64,000 nt of DNA. It comes from Oidiodendron maius Zn. Its lineage: Eukaryota; Ascomycota; Leotiomycetes; Myxotrichaceae. Where the stretch lies: positions 806,001 through 870,000 of the forward strand of contig KN832875.1 in the NCBI GenBank assembly GCA_000827325.1. Reading direction: 5' to 3'. This document shows positions 37,801 through 48,439 of this stretch, piece by piece. Position numbers and translations under genes: made by a program. The notes under the pieces were generated by a model, which was not told the origin of the DNA, did not search any database, and saw nothing but the letters and a program-made list of their open reading frames with translations. Numbering within the stretch: the stretch's first letter is position 1; every line of letters starts with the position of its first letter.

Positions 37801-38054
37801 CGTAGGGCCAGATGAGAGGCAGACAGCGGCAGCGGCTTCCTTCGGATGGACGACGCTGTCGAGTAGGTCGACGATGCGGACGATGCTGCACGGGATCGGA
37901 TGGGGAGGGACGGACTGCGAGGGCGAGTGTCCGCACGATCTCCCGAGTCTGTATCTGATGCGGAGAGCGTCTCAAGGGCAGAGGAAACAGAGGGGTGGTG
38001 GTGGTGTAGGTTTAAGGGACCTGGCGGCTGTGGGCTGGACGCCATGGCCGGCAC
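34858..38054 (-). CDS. Large coiled-coil protein of unknown role
   Basis: Three exons: 38054-37651, 37590-36615 and 36567-34858. Starts at 38054 or 38045 (MASSPQPPG) give 1,029 or 1,026 aa; the second is as likely. The first 330 residues are Ser/Thr/Pro-rich and disordered, including an SFFGWGG patch. From about residue 343 to the end the protein is mostly coiled coil (KEISAELAASIRREMDLEDLVERL onward), broken near 600-650 by a basic Ser-rich loop with FDSIAEIEGPMRRASGFGM. I recall this loop as conserved in related ascomycete proteins, perhaps the group catalogued as DUF7603, but I am not sure. No motor, kinase or membrane motif is visible. A cytoskeletal, septal or transport scaffold is possible but unproven. 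The last residues are KGIWG. Confidence 0.8.
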
Positions 38055-40068
38055 CTCTTGTACAGGATAAGTTATCCTGAGCCTATCCTATGCTAATCCT
38101 CTCAAAGAACGACCGGCCGGGATGGTCGCAGAGCAGCACATTGGCAGGCCGGAGGGGGTTAGAAGATGGGTTGTGTGCCGGGAGGGGAGAAAGGACCAGC
38201 ACGGGAACAGACCAGGAGGATTGGGTTGGATTAGGAGTGTGATCGACTGGGCGAGAGAGTTCGCCCAGAAGCCCGTGGGAATCGAGGAGAAAGGGGGGAT
38301 GGAAAGAGTGATTTCCACCAGATGCACGGTTCCTGAGGCCAGCGCGGGCGACTATCCTGATGGGGTGTAGTCAGGGCGTCTACGCGAGCGGCAAAAGGGA
38401 AAGGGACCACCAGACGTCCCAAAGCGGGAATCCACATCCAGATGCAGACCGACTTTAACATTACGACCTGTCCACTACCACTGTACGAAGGGTACTTGCG
38501 ATGCAGGTACAGTACTGGCGCCCGACAATCCCACGTTCGCATCTCGCCCTCCCGACCAGACCCTCTTGTTTCTTTGGTGTTTCCAGCCAACCAGGGTCAC
38601 GTAACCGCCCTCAGCCATGCGCCGTCGCAGCGCCTCCAGGATGCTAAGAATATCCCCTCGTCCTGACCGCACCCAACCAGGTACTCAGGTGCGCGGTACC
38701 TCACGAAACGCTCCAGCCCGTGATCTGCCCTCACGGAAACGTAGACACCACTCGTTCGTCTCATCGCTCGCCTCTTGTCCTCGCGCAATCTCCCGCCAAG
38801 AAGGATCTAGTGATTGTGCGCACCCACGATCCCAAGGTTTCAACTGCGCCGAGGAGGATTCTTATGAACAGTCATAAGGGCGCTTTTGCATGCGAAATGC
38901 GCCTTCATCGGGAATATAGGAATCGGCCGGCATTCTAAATTATTCCCATCGAACGGCCCGACCAGGGCGAGGGGATACGAAAGACACAACAGGAGGCATC
39001 TCCACACCGCAAATAGGGGGCACGAGCTACAGACCAGTCTGGACCAAAGTACCGAGCCGCACGCCCGCAAGCCCATTCGCACTGTTTGGTACAAGAGGCA
39101 AGCGACAGTCGCTTTCTGGCCCCTGCTCCTGCCGATCCGAATTTCGCTCAATGTCGTCTCCTTCCCCACCTGTGATCGCGATGCTGCACAGTACTGTAGC
39201 AACTGGCAAGCCGCGCGCCGAGATGAGCTGCAGAGAGTTGCGAGCTGAGGCTGATCGGACCGGTGTAGGATCCGCGATCGAGACGAGTTGATGACTGGTG
39301 GAGGGGCGCGTGGGATTGCGATCGATGGCTGCAGGACACTACTCAGATAAGCATGGTTATGATAATCGTGGCTGCTGGCTCTACACGCTCAGTATTACCC
39401 TGAATCTGACGACTAACTTACGTGGTGCGGAGTGCACAATACTGATCCCTACAGCCTGATCCCGCAGCATTGAACCAAGTTAAGTGTAGGTCTGCAAATA
39501 GCAATTATCTCGCCATTTCTTGTCTCTATATATTTGTAATTCTCATCTTTCTTAGCGCGTAACTATCGAGAGCATATTCGTAGGCCCACGCCAGCTCAAC
39601 GTGGTCCGGTAGGTATGATATCCGGATCAAGAAGATGTTGAAGTTCTCCCTAACGCCAGATGCTATGATGCTCTCTCTCCATGCAGAACAAAAATCTCGT
39701 AGACGAGCTTCGGGCCGCCGATGTATCTACGGTCTATGTTGAAAGACTTTTATCTTTTCGCAAAAAGGAACAGGAGGTAGAGGAGAAAGCCTTTCCTCAT
39801 CCCTCGACTTCTTTCATCTTTCGGCGACACAAGCCAAAATAGGAAGAAAATTTATCCACTATGCCATGCCACAGCTTTATTTCCCACCACACGCGAAACA
39901 CAAAATAAATTAAAAAAAACTCCAAGAGAGATCCCCCGGGTCGTTGAGACCGTTCCGATAGTTGAACCATTTCGCCGTCATGTGCCGTAGGAAGACTAGA
40001 AATTTAGCAAATCCTGGTTTGCGGGAGACGTTGAGTCTCGCGCACGTAAATGGCCGCCAAGTCAGCAT
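38055..40068. promoter_or_regulatory. Promoter of the coiled-coil gene and 3' UTR of SAM synthetase
   Basis: A 2.0-kb gap between tandem minus-strand genes. Small frames at 38086-39339 overlap each other on both strands and show no family features. I see no RNA gene, transposon or clear repeat. The length allows an unannotated non-coding transcript, but nothing in the sequence supports one. Confidence 0.45.
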
Positions 40069-41385
40069 CTAGAACTTGAGGATCTTGGGCTTCTCCCAAC
40101 TGAAGTTCTGGTTTGTGAAGTGGCCATTCTTGGCTGTCTGGAAGTAGATGGGCTTGGCAAGGTCGAGCTCCTTAACAATCACACCGGGTCGCATATCAAA
40201 ATTGGCGTTGATGATCTCGACCAGCTCGTCCGAAGTCCTGTCTGAGGTGCCGTAGGTGTCGACGAAGACAGAGAGGGGCTCGGCGACGCCAATGGCGTAG
40301 GAGAGCTGGACGAGGGCACGACGGGCCAGTCGGGCATTGACCAGCGACTTGGCGATCCAACGAGCCAGGTAGGCGGCCGATCGGTCAACTTTAGAGAAGT
40401 CCTTACCAGAGAAGGCACCACCACCGTGAGCTCCCCATCCTCCGTATGTATCGACGATGATCTTGCGGCCCGTCAGACCAGCATCTCCCTGGGGTCCACC
40501 AATGATGAACAGTCCGGAGGGTTGAATCTATGGCGCATTAGTAATATTGATCAGAGATACATTAAAATGTGCTGCTTAGATGCTTACATGGTAGATTGTC
40601 TCGTCGGTGAGGTATTGGGATGGGATGACTTTCTCGATGATCTTCTCCTTGATCTCCTTGCGCACCTTCTCGGTGGTGATGTCTGCGCTGTGCTGGGCGC
40701 TGACGACGACGGTATGCACACGGAGGGGAACGACGGCACCGTTATCATGCTTGTACTCTACAGTGACTTGGGTCTTAGTGTCGGGTCGCAGCCAAGGGAT
40801 GGAGCCATCGCGGCGGGCAGCAGACATGGCAGCGTTCAGCTTGTGGGCGAGTTGGGTGGTCAAGGGAAAGAGTTCTGGGGTCTCGTCGGTGGCGTATCCG
40901 AACATAATACCTTGGTCACCGGCACCGAGCTTCTCGAGAGCCTCCTCGTAGTGTAGACCCTGTGCAATATCGGGGGACTGCTCCTCGATGGCGACGAGGA
41001 CGTTGCAGGTTTTGTAGTCGAAACCTTTGGCAGAATCGTCGTAGCCGATGTCCTTGATGGCATCGCGGATAACCTTCTGGTAGTCGATACGGGACTTCGT
41101 GGTGATCTCGCCGAAGACCATCACCATGCCGGTCTTGGTGGCTGTCTCACAAGCGACTTTGGAGAGGGGGTCATCCTTCAAGCAAGCGTCGAGGACAGCA
41201 TCGGAGACCTGGTCAGCGATCTTGTCGGGGTGGCCCTCTCCTACGGACTCGGACTGTGAGGGGCGGTTAGCACATCTCGTCGGCCATGGAAAAAGGCCTT
41301 AGAGGTGAGGGGGGGACCGGCGTACGGTGAATAGGAACGTGCCCTGGTTGTGGTGGGGTTTGGTGCCGTTCGTTTGGGCGGTCAT
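40069..41385 (-). CDS. SAM2: S-adenosylmethionine synthetase (methionine adenosyltransferase)
   Basis: Makes S-adenosylmethionine from methionine and ATP in the cytosol, feeding methylation and polyamine synthesis. Exons on the minus strand: 41385-41326, 41253-40588 and 40527-40069 (394 aa, the usual fungal length). Splicing joins GTFLFT to [15 protein letters not shown], the family's ATP-binding start. [16 protein letters not shown] and the P-loop-like [19 protein letters not shown] motif are intact, and the C terminus [11 protein letters not shown] is typical. The upstream region on the coding strand is CT-rich, consistent with strong expression. It diverges from GPN3. Confidence 0.97.
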
Positions 41386-42030
41386 GATGGCGAGCGTGAG
41401 GGGTTGGAGATGGGGTGTTGGATGGGGTGGTGATGATGGAGCAGAGGGAGATGATGATTGAGAAGACGTCGCTGGAGAGGGTGGAGGAGAAGGACGAGAG
41501 AGATTGAAGGGGGAGATGGAAGAGCTGGAAGAGAGAGGGAAAGAGGTTTGCAAAAGAAATTTGGAGAAGTGAATCGGCTCAGGCAGAGAGGTGCGCTAAG
41601 AGGTTGCACGGGGAGCAATAAATTGCCAATTGCACCATCGCGGCCCTTCGGAGGTTTTCGCTGCACTGCGGACATCGGAAACCGAGAAAGTGGGAAGCGG
41701 AAAAACCTCACCGCTTCGCCTGGGATGGTCACGGCATAAGGACAGGAAGACGGACATGAAGAAAGGAAGTGCGATACCTACAGCCATCTATATATCTGAA
41801 CATAAGCCGGTTATACTATCAGGTCCTCGTCTCCTCATGTCGCCCGCAAAAATCTCCTTCCGACCTAGAAAAATTTGTGTCCGAACCACGTGATGCAGCC
41901 TCGGGGATTACATAATGCGGGGCAATTGCAGCCTTCTCTTCCTTTGCGACGGTAACCGAGTTAAGTTTCTCCAGAGCTAATGGCGAACAAAGAGAGAAGG
42001 CTGAACACATAGCTTCTCTCCCGTGCCGCC
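41386..42030. promoter_or_regulatory. Bidirectional promoter, SAM synthetase / GPN3
   Basis: A 645-bp gap between divergent starts. The SAM synthetase side (41400-41560) is purine-rich on the plus strand, that is, CT-rich on its coding strand. A CACGTGAT box lies at 41887-41894, about 140 bp from the GPN3 start. A bHLH-type site near a sulfur-pathway gene would fit Cbf1-like control, but this is inference. Confidence 0.55.
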
Positions 42031-42984
42031 ATGAGTAAGTTCGGAGCTCTTATCATGGGCCCAGCTGGGGCTGGCAAGGTATGTGAGACGTTCTCCCACT
42101 GGTATATATTACACCTCAGCATAACCCAGATAGCTAATTTTCCCTGCCAGACCACCTTCTGCTCGGCCCTCATAAACCACTTGCAAAATAACCGTCGATC
42201 CTGCTTCTACGTCAATCTCGACCCTGCCGCCGATGAATTCGCATATGAGCCTGACCTCGACATCAAAGATCTAATCTCGCTGGAAGATGTGATGGAGGAA
42301 ATGGGCCTAGGGCCTAATGGTGGTCTCATCTACTGCTTCGAATTCCTTCTCGAGAATCTCGACTTCCTCACCGAAGCCCTGGATCCCTTGTCTGAGGAGT
42401 ATCTCATCCTCTTTGATATGCCGGGGCAGATCGAGCTCTACACGCACGTCCCTATCCTACCAGCTCTGGTGAAGCATCTGACAAGGACTGGCGCGCTTGA
42501 TATTAGTTTATGTGCAGCGTACCTGCTCGAAGCAACGTTTGTGGTGGATAATGCAAAGTTCTTTGCGGGGACACTGAGTGCTATGAGTGCTATGATCATG
42601 CTGGAGGTACCGCATGTGAACATCTTATCCAAGATGGATTTAATAAAAGGACAAATTGGCTCAAGGCAATTGAAGCGATTTCTTGACCCGGATACCACGC
42701 TCCTGGACGATGACGATGAAGCGGAGGATGAGGATGAGTTAAAAGATCCTGCAGATACGGAGGCTCTGATGCATGGGAAAAGCTTCAAGAGGTTGAACAA
42801 AGCGGTTGCTGGCTTGATCGACAGCTTCAGCATGGTCTCCTATCTGAAACTGGATGCCCAGGATGAGGACAGTGTTGCGGCGATCTTGAGCTATATCGAC
42901 GAATCGATCCAGTACCACGAGGCTCAAGAACCAAAGGAGCTCGTTGAAGATGATATAGATGAAATGGGCGATGAGGCCGAGTGA
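42031..42984 (+). CDS. GPN3: GPN-loop GTPase 3
   Basis: GPN-loop GTPase needed for nuclear import and assembly of RNA polymerase II (and III). Exons 42031-42078 and 42151-42984 give 293 aa. Exon 1 ends exactly after the P-loop lysine codon (GPAGAGK) and exon 2 opens with TTF, so splicing creates the Walker A motif GPAGAGKTTF. The GPN motif appears as LGPNGGLIYC. Further marks are DMPGQIELYTH (G3) and SKMDL (G4). The C-terminal tail is acidic. The intron is 72 bp and contains no in-frame stop, so an unspliced message would stay open; splicing is supported by the motif it restores. Confidence 0.95.
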   Translation: MSKFGALIMGPAGAGKVCETFSHWYILHLSITQIANFPCQTTFCSALINHLQNNRRSCFYVNLDPAADEFAYEPDLDIKDLISLEDVMEEMGLGPNGGLIYCFEFLLENLDFLTEALDPLSEEYLILFDMPGQIELYTHVPILPALVKHLTRTGALDISLCAAYLLEATFVVDNAKFFAGTLSAMSAMIMLEVPHVNILSKMDLIKGQIGSRQLKRFLDPDTTLLDDDDEAEDEDELKDPADTEALMHGKSFKRLNKAVAGLIDSFSMVSYLKLDAQDEDSVAAILSYIDESIQYHEAQEPKELVEDDIDEMGDEAE

Positions 42985-43457
42985 GAAAATAATGGACATC
43001 TAGCCAAATCAATCCCGTTTATGGGGAGGAATATCTCGCCATGACCCCGGGAGGGCAAAATGGGGAAGCAGTTCAGTCAACGTGAATAAGAGCCTTAATT
43101 TGGATTTCTACCAATGGATGAAAGCCTCCTCACAGGACTGCCTCACGCGGCGCGGAAAGGATATAAGAGGGATACAGAACTACAGGTATTGATGTACAAG
43201 GCACGATATGCCTATAATATGATGTCCAACGTCCCAAAGGCCTGCATAATGGCACAGGGATATCCCAAATATCTCCCCAAATAGATGCCGCGTTTGCCCA
43301 TGATGATACTCAGTTATCCCAAACCGTGCACTTAACAACTTTCACCTCCGATGCAAATATCCAGATTCAGATCCGGAGTGAAGACATAATTCCATTTCCG
43401 CAAACGCCAGACCCCAACCCTTCCCCAATACAATTCCCTATCTGCCTATGCCCAGTC
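42985..43457. other. Convergent 3' intergenic region GPN3 / APQ12-like
   Basis: A 473-bp gap between convergent stop codons, with no gene or repeat recognised. Frames here are shadows of the flanking genes. Confidence 0.45.
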
Positions 43458-43986
43458 CTACCAGCGAGAAGTCCAGCTCTTCTGGCTAGTTCCCACATGG
43501 TGCTGCTGCTGCAAGTTCTGATACCCTTCCCACCTCCTATACTCTCTCCACCACACCTCACTTAAATGCCTCGCTCCGCGCAATGCATCCTCGACTGTCT
43601 TCTCGGGCCCCCTCTGATAAATAATACTCGCGAACAGCACCAGCACTGCCCCCACCGTGACCCACCAGAGCAGACGGATCCACCACATCAAGATTTTCCT
43701 TAGCACATTCAAGATCTGCAGCGCGATAAGGATGAAGAGAAGGAGCACGCCGACACTGATTATGCCGGGGGAATCCTGCGCTTTGACGGCCGCGGCGTTG
43801 AGATATGGCATTATGATGGGATAGCTCTGGGCTTGAAGGCGGAAGAGGCCACTGCGGATGGGTTGGAGATAGGGTTCGCAGGTGTTGTAGAAGCGATAGG
43901 CAAGGGCTGCATAGTCTGTGAGAAGGGGGTTAGATTCATTTGCATTAGAATTTGAGACGGGGCAGCACGCCTTGTATTATGTCCAT
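43458..43986 (-). CDS. APQ12: Apq12-like nuclear envelope/ER membrane protein
   Basis: Apq12 proteins act at the nuclear envelope/ER in lipid homeostasis and nuclear pore assembly. The sure part is 43915-43458: a soluble N-terminal helix (YAALAYRFYNTCEPYLQPI), then two adjoining hydrophobic segments (GIISVGVLLLFILIALQILNV and WWIRLLWWVTVGAVLVLFASI), followed by an R-G-P-x-K-T-V-E-D helix. This matches the family's paired-membrane-segment layout. A first exon of 16 nt (43986-43971, MDIIQ) joins in phase only if the intron 43970-43916 starts with GC rather than GT. With that exon the protein is 157 aa. An internal start at 43811 would give a 117-aa product lacking the N-terminal helix. The family call is by layout, so treat it as moderate. 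Confidence 0.65.
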
Positions 43987-44429
43987 ACTTAAAGACTAGG
44001 AGGGCAGAGATTGATGAAGTGATGAAGGTGTGAGGTGTGTCAGATGCGGCGCTGAGGACCTTTTATATTCTCTAGGAGTCCGGTTACGTGAGACAGTCTT
44101 ATATTAAGAAGAAGGCGAGAGAATTTTTGGGTTTGTTGTAGGTTAGTCTAGTTGGACGCAGCTTTGTTGTTCTTCGACGCGACGATCTCAAAAGCTGAAC
44201 CCCAGCTGCCGATTAGCGGGATGGCACGTGCATGAAGGGTCTCGCCTATCTCAGCCTGCATTTAGAGTCATATATTCCATTCTGAGAGTATCCAGGAGCC
44301 ATCTACAATATGTAGGTATCTAATGGTAAAATAAAATATCCTGTGTACACCGTCGCTGTGGAAATTCGTTCTTACTTTCCCGTGTTCTATTCTAGCAACC
44401 ATGCAACCAATACTCCTAACGAAAGCGCT
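43987..44429. promoter_or_regulatory. Promoter of APQ12-like gene and 3' end of SLD3
   Basis: A 443-bp gap between tandem minus-strand genes. I see no distinct motif, RNA or repeat in it. Confidence 0.4.
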
Positions 44430-47404
44430 TTATGCCAAGTCGTCAATGTCATCTGCTTCGTCCCAGCCTAGTGCTTTATATATAGAATCTTCTTTCTTTT
44501 GATCAAACTTTGCCTTTAAACTATTGCTTACATCCCCTCTTGAGCCCACATTTTCTTTCCCGGAGAGTGGAGTTGACAGTGTGGGATGGCTATGAACCAG
44601 CATTGCCTCTGACTTCTGCTTTGCAGGCGTCTCTTGTACCCCTTGAGACGACCAAGAACTTGGAGGTGCATTTGTTTCCGAGGCCAAGTTAAATAACCGA
44701 TTGTTTGATCGGCCCAGCTGCAATGGCGACAAAGCTTGGCAGGCATCTTCATTTGGCGTCACACTGAGAAACCCGTTTCCACCTGGAGTAAGATTAGATG
44801 AGGACTTCCGTGTCGGCGTGGCTTGGATAGAGAAGAGCGGGTTTTTAGTGTTTTCCTCGCGAAACGGCCTGGTAACAGACTGCGGGATCATTGGTAAACT
44901 CGATGGCGGAATGGCGCCTAGGTCGGCATCTTCTGCATCTTGACGAACCCCTGCCCTTTGCGTTTCTGCAAAAATGTCCTTACGTCGGTTAGCCTTAGGA
45001 GTGGCGGTGATCTGGACCCCTTGGAAGAGTGGGTTGTGAACTGGCTTCTTGGATTCTGTCGCCTGTTAGCATGCTATTGCAAGACTTGGTTTAAACTTAC
45101 TTCTCGCATGGGGTGCTAAGGCAGAGCGTTTTTCAGCGATCTCAACCAGAGTTTTACCAGCCAGTTCCCGGTTCGGCTTCTTGAGCGCCGATATTGCCTC
45201 TTTTAGCTCCGCTTCTATGTTTACCTGTAGTTTATTCTTTGTAGCAACTTTGGGCGCAAGACTGCTCATGTCGACCTCTCGTCGAGAAAATCGTTTCGAA
45301 TTCAAAACTCCGCCTCTACTTGCTTGCACCAGCTGAGCATCAGCGAAAGGGATGCTCCCCAAAGATGGTGCTTCACTGGCTTCTCTCTTTAATCCAGGCA
45401 CCACCGGTGCGGTGGCAGACCTCATCAATGAGATGGACCTGCCAGGTCCGTTGGAAACACTACGTCGCTCGCGTTCGTCAGTCAAGACCCGCTGTAAGCT
45501 TCGTCGCTGTTTTGTCAGTACAGGACGCTTCGTTGCTGCACCTGGTCGGGACAGCAAACTCGATATGCTAGCCGTCGTGTGGAGTTTTGGTTTGGGAGAA
45601 GCAATAACGGGACCACCAAGTTTGCGATTGATAGTAGCACAGCGATCAGGTAGTCGTGCTGCAAAGCTATTTTGTGTCAGATCGGATTTCCTTCACCTTA
45701 TGACACACTCACAATGGCAAAATGACTTCAACGCAAAAGTCCCTGAGCATATTGTCAGCATTTCCTGACGTAGAAGAGGCCCCTGCCTTTCCACCTTGGC
45801 TTGCCGCCCCATCAAGAGGCGTCTTAATCGTTTCGAGGGCTATAGACTGCCATATACAGAGTCGATCGATATGTACGTCGATTAGCATCGAGAGATGTTC
45901 AAGTGGCTTTGCCTTAGCCGCCTTCCTTTTCTCACTTGAATCAGCACTTTGAAGCAAGGCCACTGGTAAGCTTGTATCCGTCTCTTCTAAAGCCGATGCC
46001 AGGGGCTGTAGTGCAAGAACTTCAAGGATAATTATCATCTGAAGTTGGGTTTCTCGTATTCGTAGTTGTGAGATACGGGTCTTTGCGAGATCTTGCCTAG
46101 ATGTGCCTGGTGCAGCTAAATCAGCTTCATCGTCATGGCTAGCCCACCACCGTCTGATGAGTAGATCTTCCATAGGATATAGCCCACTCTTTCCTGGTTT
46201 CATTTTTTTGTTAGTCCTTCTCTTTTTCATCTTTTCGGCATCCTGCTTAGCTTCATTGGCGCTTTGGTCCAAAATATCGATCGATGAGACATATCCAGGG
46301 ACACCATCTCGATACTTCTTATCAATAACAGTAGTAGACATTATAAGACTTTCGAGGAATGCAATATGTTCGGCCATGTCAAGGGTGGAGTCATAATCAA
46401 GGTGGAAAGCTGCACGCGCTCTCGATAACGGCCCCTTTGCGAAGTACGCCAGAGATGCCTAAATGCGTCAATTGCCATGGCAAACCCAAGATAATCAACT
46501 AGTGGTGGCTAGGCTTACCTTTGACAAGTACAGAGCTTCAAAATATTGGGTCCGGACATTTTCGAAGATCCCACTTGCTGTCGGTGGTGCCGCATCATCT
46601 TGAGAGGGGTTGACTTCAAGTCTCTCTTGAGGCAGGGAATGTCCAGCGCACTCCTGGGAAAGGGGAGTGGCGTGAGCTTCCGTCGACGTAGCCTCCGTTT
46701 GAAGAGTTGTGGACGGACGCTTGATCATGGATTGAATTGCTTCAATTGCAAGACGCTTCTTCTTGCTGTATTTGCTAGATTCCGGGGCCACCAAGGGAGT
46801 CGCCCGCGAGATTGTATTAAAGGCAATCAGTCTGTCGGAAGCTTTGGACAGATCTTGCCTGGCTGCCACAGCGGTAGCTCTGAGTTGTTGCAAATCAACC
46901 CATGAACCAAGATGCAACAGCACGTAGAGCCCTCTCGCTTCTCGCTCCACTGCATATAACGAAAGGCCATCATCCAAGCGTGCAATCAACACCACTGGCT
47001 GGCTTCCCATGCGTTCTTCCAGCTCCAAAATCTTAACATGAGACTCGAATAACCGTGACTGAGGCAAGCCACCGGGGAAGGGTGAAATATCAAGAGACGA
47101 TAGTGGTAAGTGGGATCTAGGTAGCAGCAAAAGTGGGTGTAGAGTTCTGGGCTTGATCGTCGGAGATGGATATGGCTGTTCCTCTGTTAGGGTATCCTGA
47201 GGGAGAAGGATATAGTTTTATGCTACCTACCTTCACCGCAAAGGGGTCCTTAAGCAAGTCCTCCATTGTATTGCCATCGCGCTTGCGTTTCCTCGAGCCG
47301 CAAGCAGAGCCATCACTCGACGTGTGTGACGTCTCGGCGAGCGGCGTCAAGATTGGACGCGTGGAAGACGCGTCAGAGAGCGGATTCCCATCTTGACTTG
47401 ACAT
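44430..47404 (-). CDS. SLD3: DNA replication regulator Sld3
   Basis: Sld3 brings Cdc45 to licensed origins and, once phosphorylated by CDK, binds Dpb11. Five exons: 47404-47231, 47175-46519, 46458-45713, 45666-45101 and 45055-44430, phases consistent, 922 aa. The core Cdc45-binding region spans exons 2-4: HPLLLLPRSHLPLSSLD, EALYLSKASLAYFAKGPLSRARAAF, RLCIWQSIALETI and DFCVEVILPFFAARLPDRCATINRKLGGP. The C-terminal third is disordered, with several Ser/Thr-Pro sites including TPTR and TPAK (full CDK consensus), and ends in GWDEADDIDDLA. For intron 1 a 34-bp version was rejected in favour of 47230-47176 (55 bp), which has a CTAAC branch site and joins AVK to PYPSPTIKPRTL. The overall architecture supports the Sld3 call; gene order was not used. 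Confidence 0.85.
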
Positions 47405-48439
47405 ATCACTGAGATATTAATATGGCGGTCATGAGGGCGTAATTATCTATTCATGAACAGGTATTGCTGGCATAATTGATGTAGTGTGTTGAGAGAGGTG
47501 TAGTTGTGCTGGGGTGGGCCGGCGTGTGGTACGCGACTTCGGCATACGAGGCTGACGACGGCCATTTCGCGTGCATCTTTAACAGCCTCGCCTGTGTCAG
47601 ACGAGGAAAACATGCCTAAGCGATGGGGATAAGGTAACCTTCGAAAGCATTGGGACGATGCCCTCAATTCCATGGCTGGAGTGGCTCGCTACCGCTCGGC
47701 CCAGTGGTGTGTTCGTACGCCATCCACTCATGGTCAGCTCCCAACTGTCCGCCACCGCTCCAGTGGCAATCGAGACAGGGCATTTATCAGAGAAACAGGA
47801 TCCATGGCCACAGGCTGCAGAGAGAGGGGTTAGTACAGGCGGCAACCAGTCAGACGGCAATGGCGTTGGGAGATTTGGCCGTTCCACCTTATCTTGAATT
47901 AGATTACTTTTGTGTCGAATTTCTGATCTCTTGGTGTTGGTACTCCGCAGTCCCACTGTGTCTGGTGTAAAATCCGGTCCCCCGGATGGCCTCAACACTG
48001 CCGGATTATCTAAAAGCTGACACATCCAGAATCGGGGACAGCCGCTAGCCAATCTCTACCTAGTGTCTGCCTGGCCATTGGCTTAGGTAAGGTTCCTTAA
48101 CCGACTTAACCGACTCTGGTGTCGTACCCACATGCTAGGTACCCTGCAGCTCCCAGTACACATATGATCCGCCTCCTCAACATCCTCATCACGGCACATA
48201 TCAGCTCAAAACCACCGTTAAGCTCCTGATTGCGGCGCTTCATATCCAGGTTCCCTTTCAGACGACGGAATATCCCTCCCTACCACCCCACCTCCCACAC
48301 GACCGACATATACTTGATTCAACCCGCTCCCACCAGCTCCGTCCCTCCTTCCGAGAATGCTTCGAGCCTCGCGTTAAACTCTAATATTGGCGGCAAACTC
48401 GCCCTTCAGCAAGCCGTCTCGGCCTATACCGCCATAGCT
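47405..48439. promoter_or_regulatory. Divergent promoter region, SLD3 / Ssk2-type MAPKKK
   Basis: A 1.0-kb gap between two divergent genes. It contains a 9-bp tandem direct repeat CTTAACCGA x2 at 48096-48113. The last 210 bp before the MAPKKK start are open in frame with it but start without ATG, so they are taken as leader. Confidence 0.5.

Noticed and set aside
47197-47230. A 34-bp intron in SLD3 ending at CCCTCAG
   Set aside because: It is shorter than usable fungal introns. The 55-bp choice 47230-47176 has a CTAAC branch site and restores a conserved join.
48230-48439. N-terminal extension of the MAPKKK upstream of 48440
   Set aside because: The frame is open but has no ATG, so it is most likely 5' leader.
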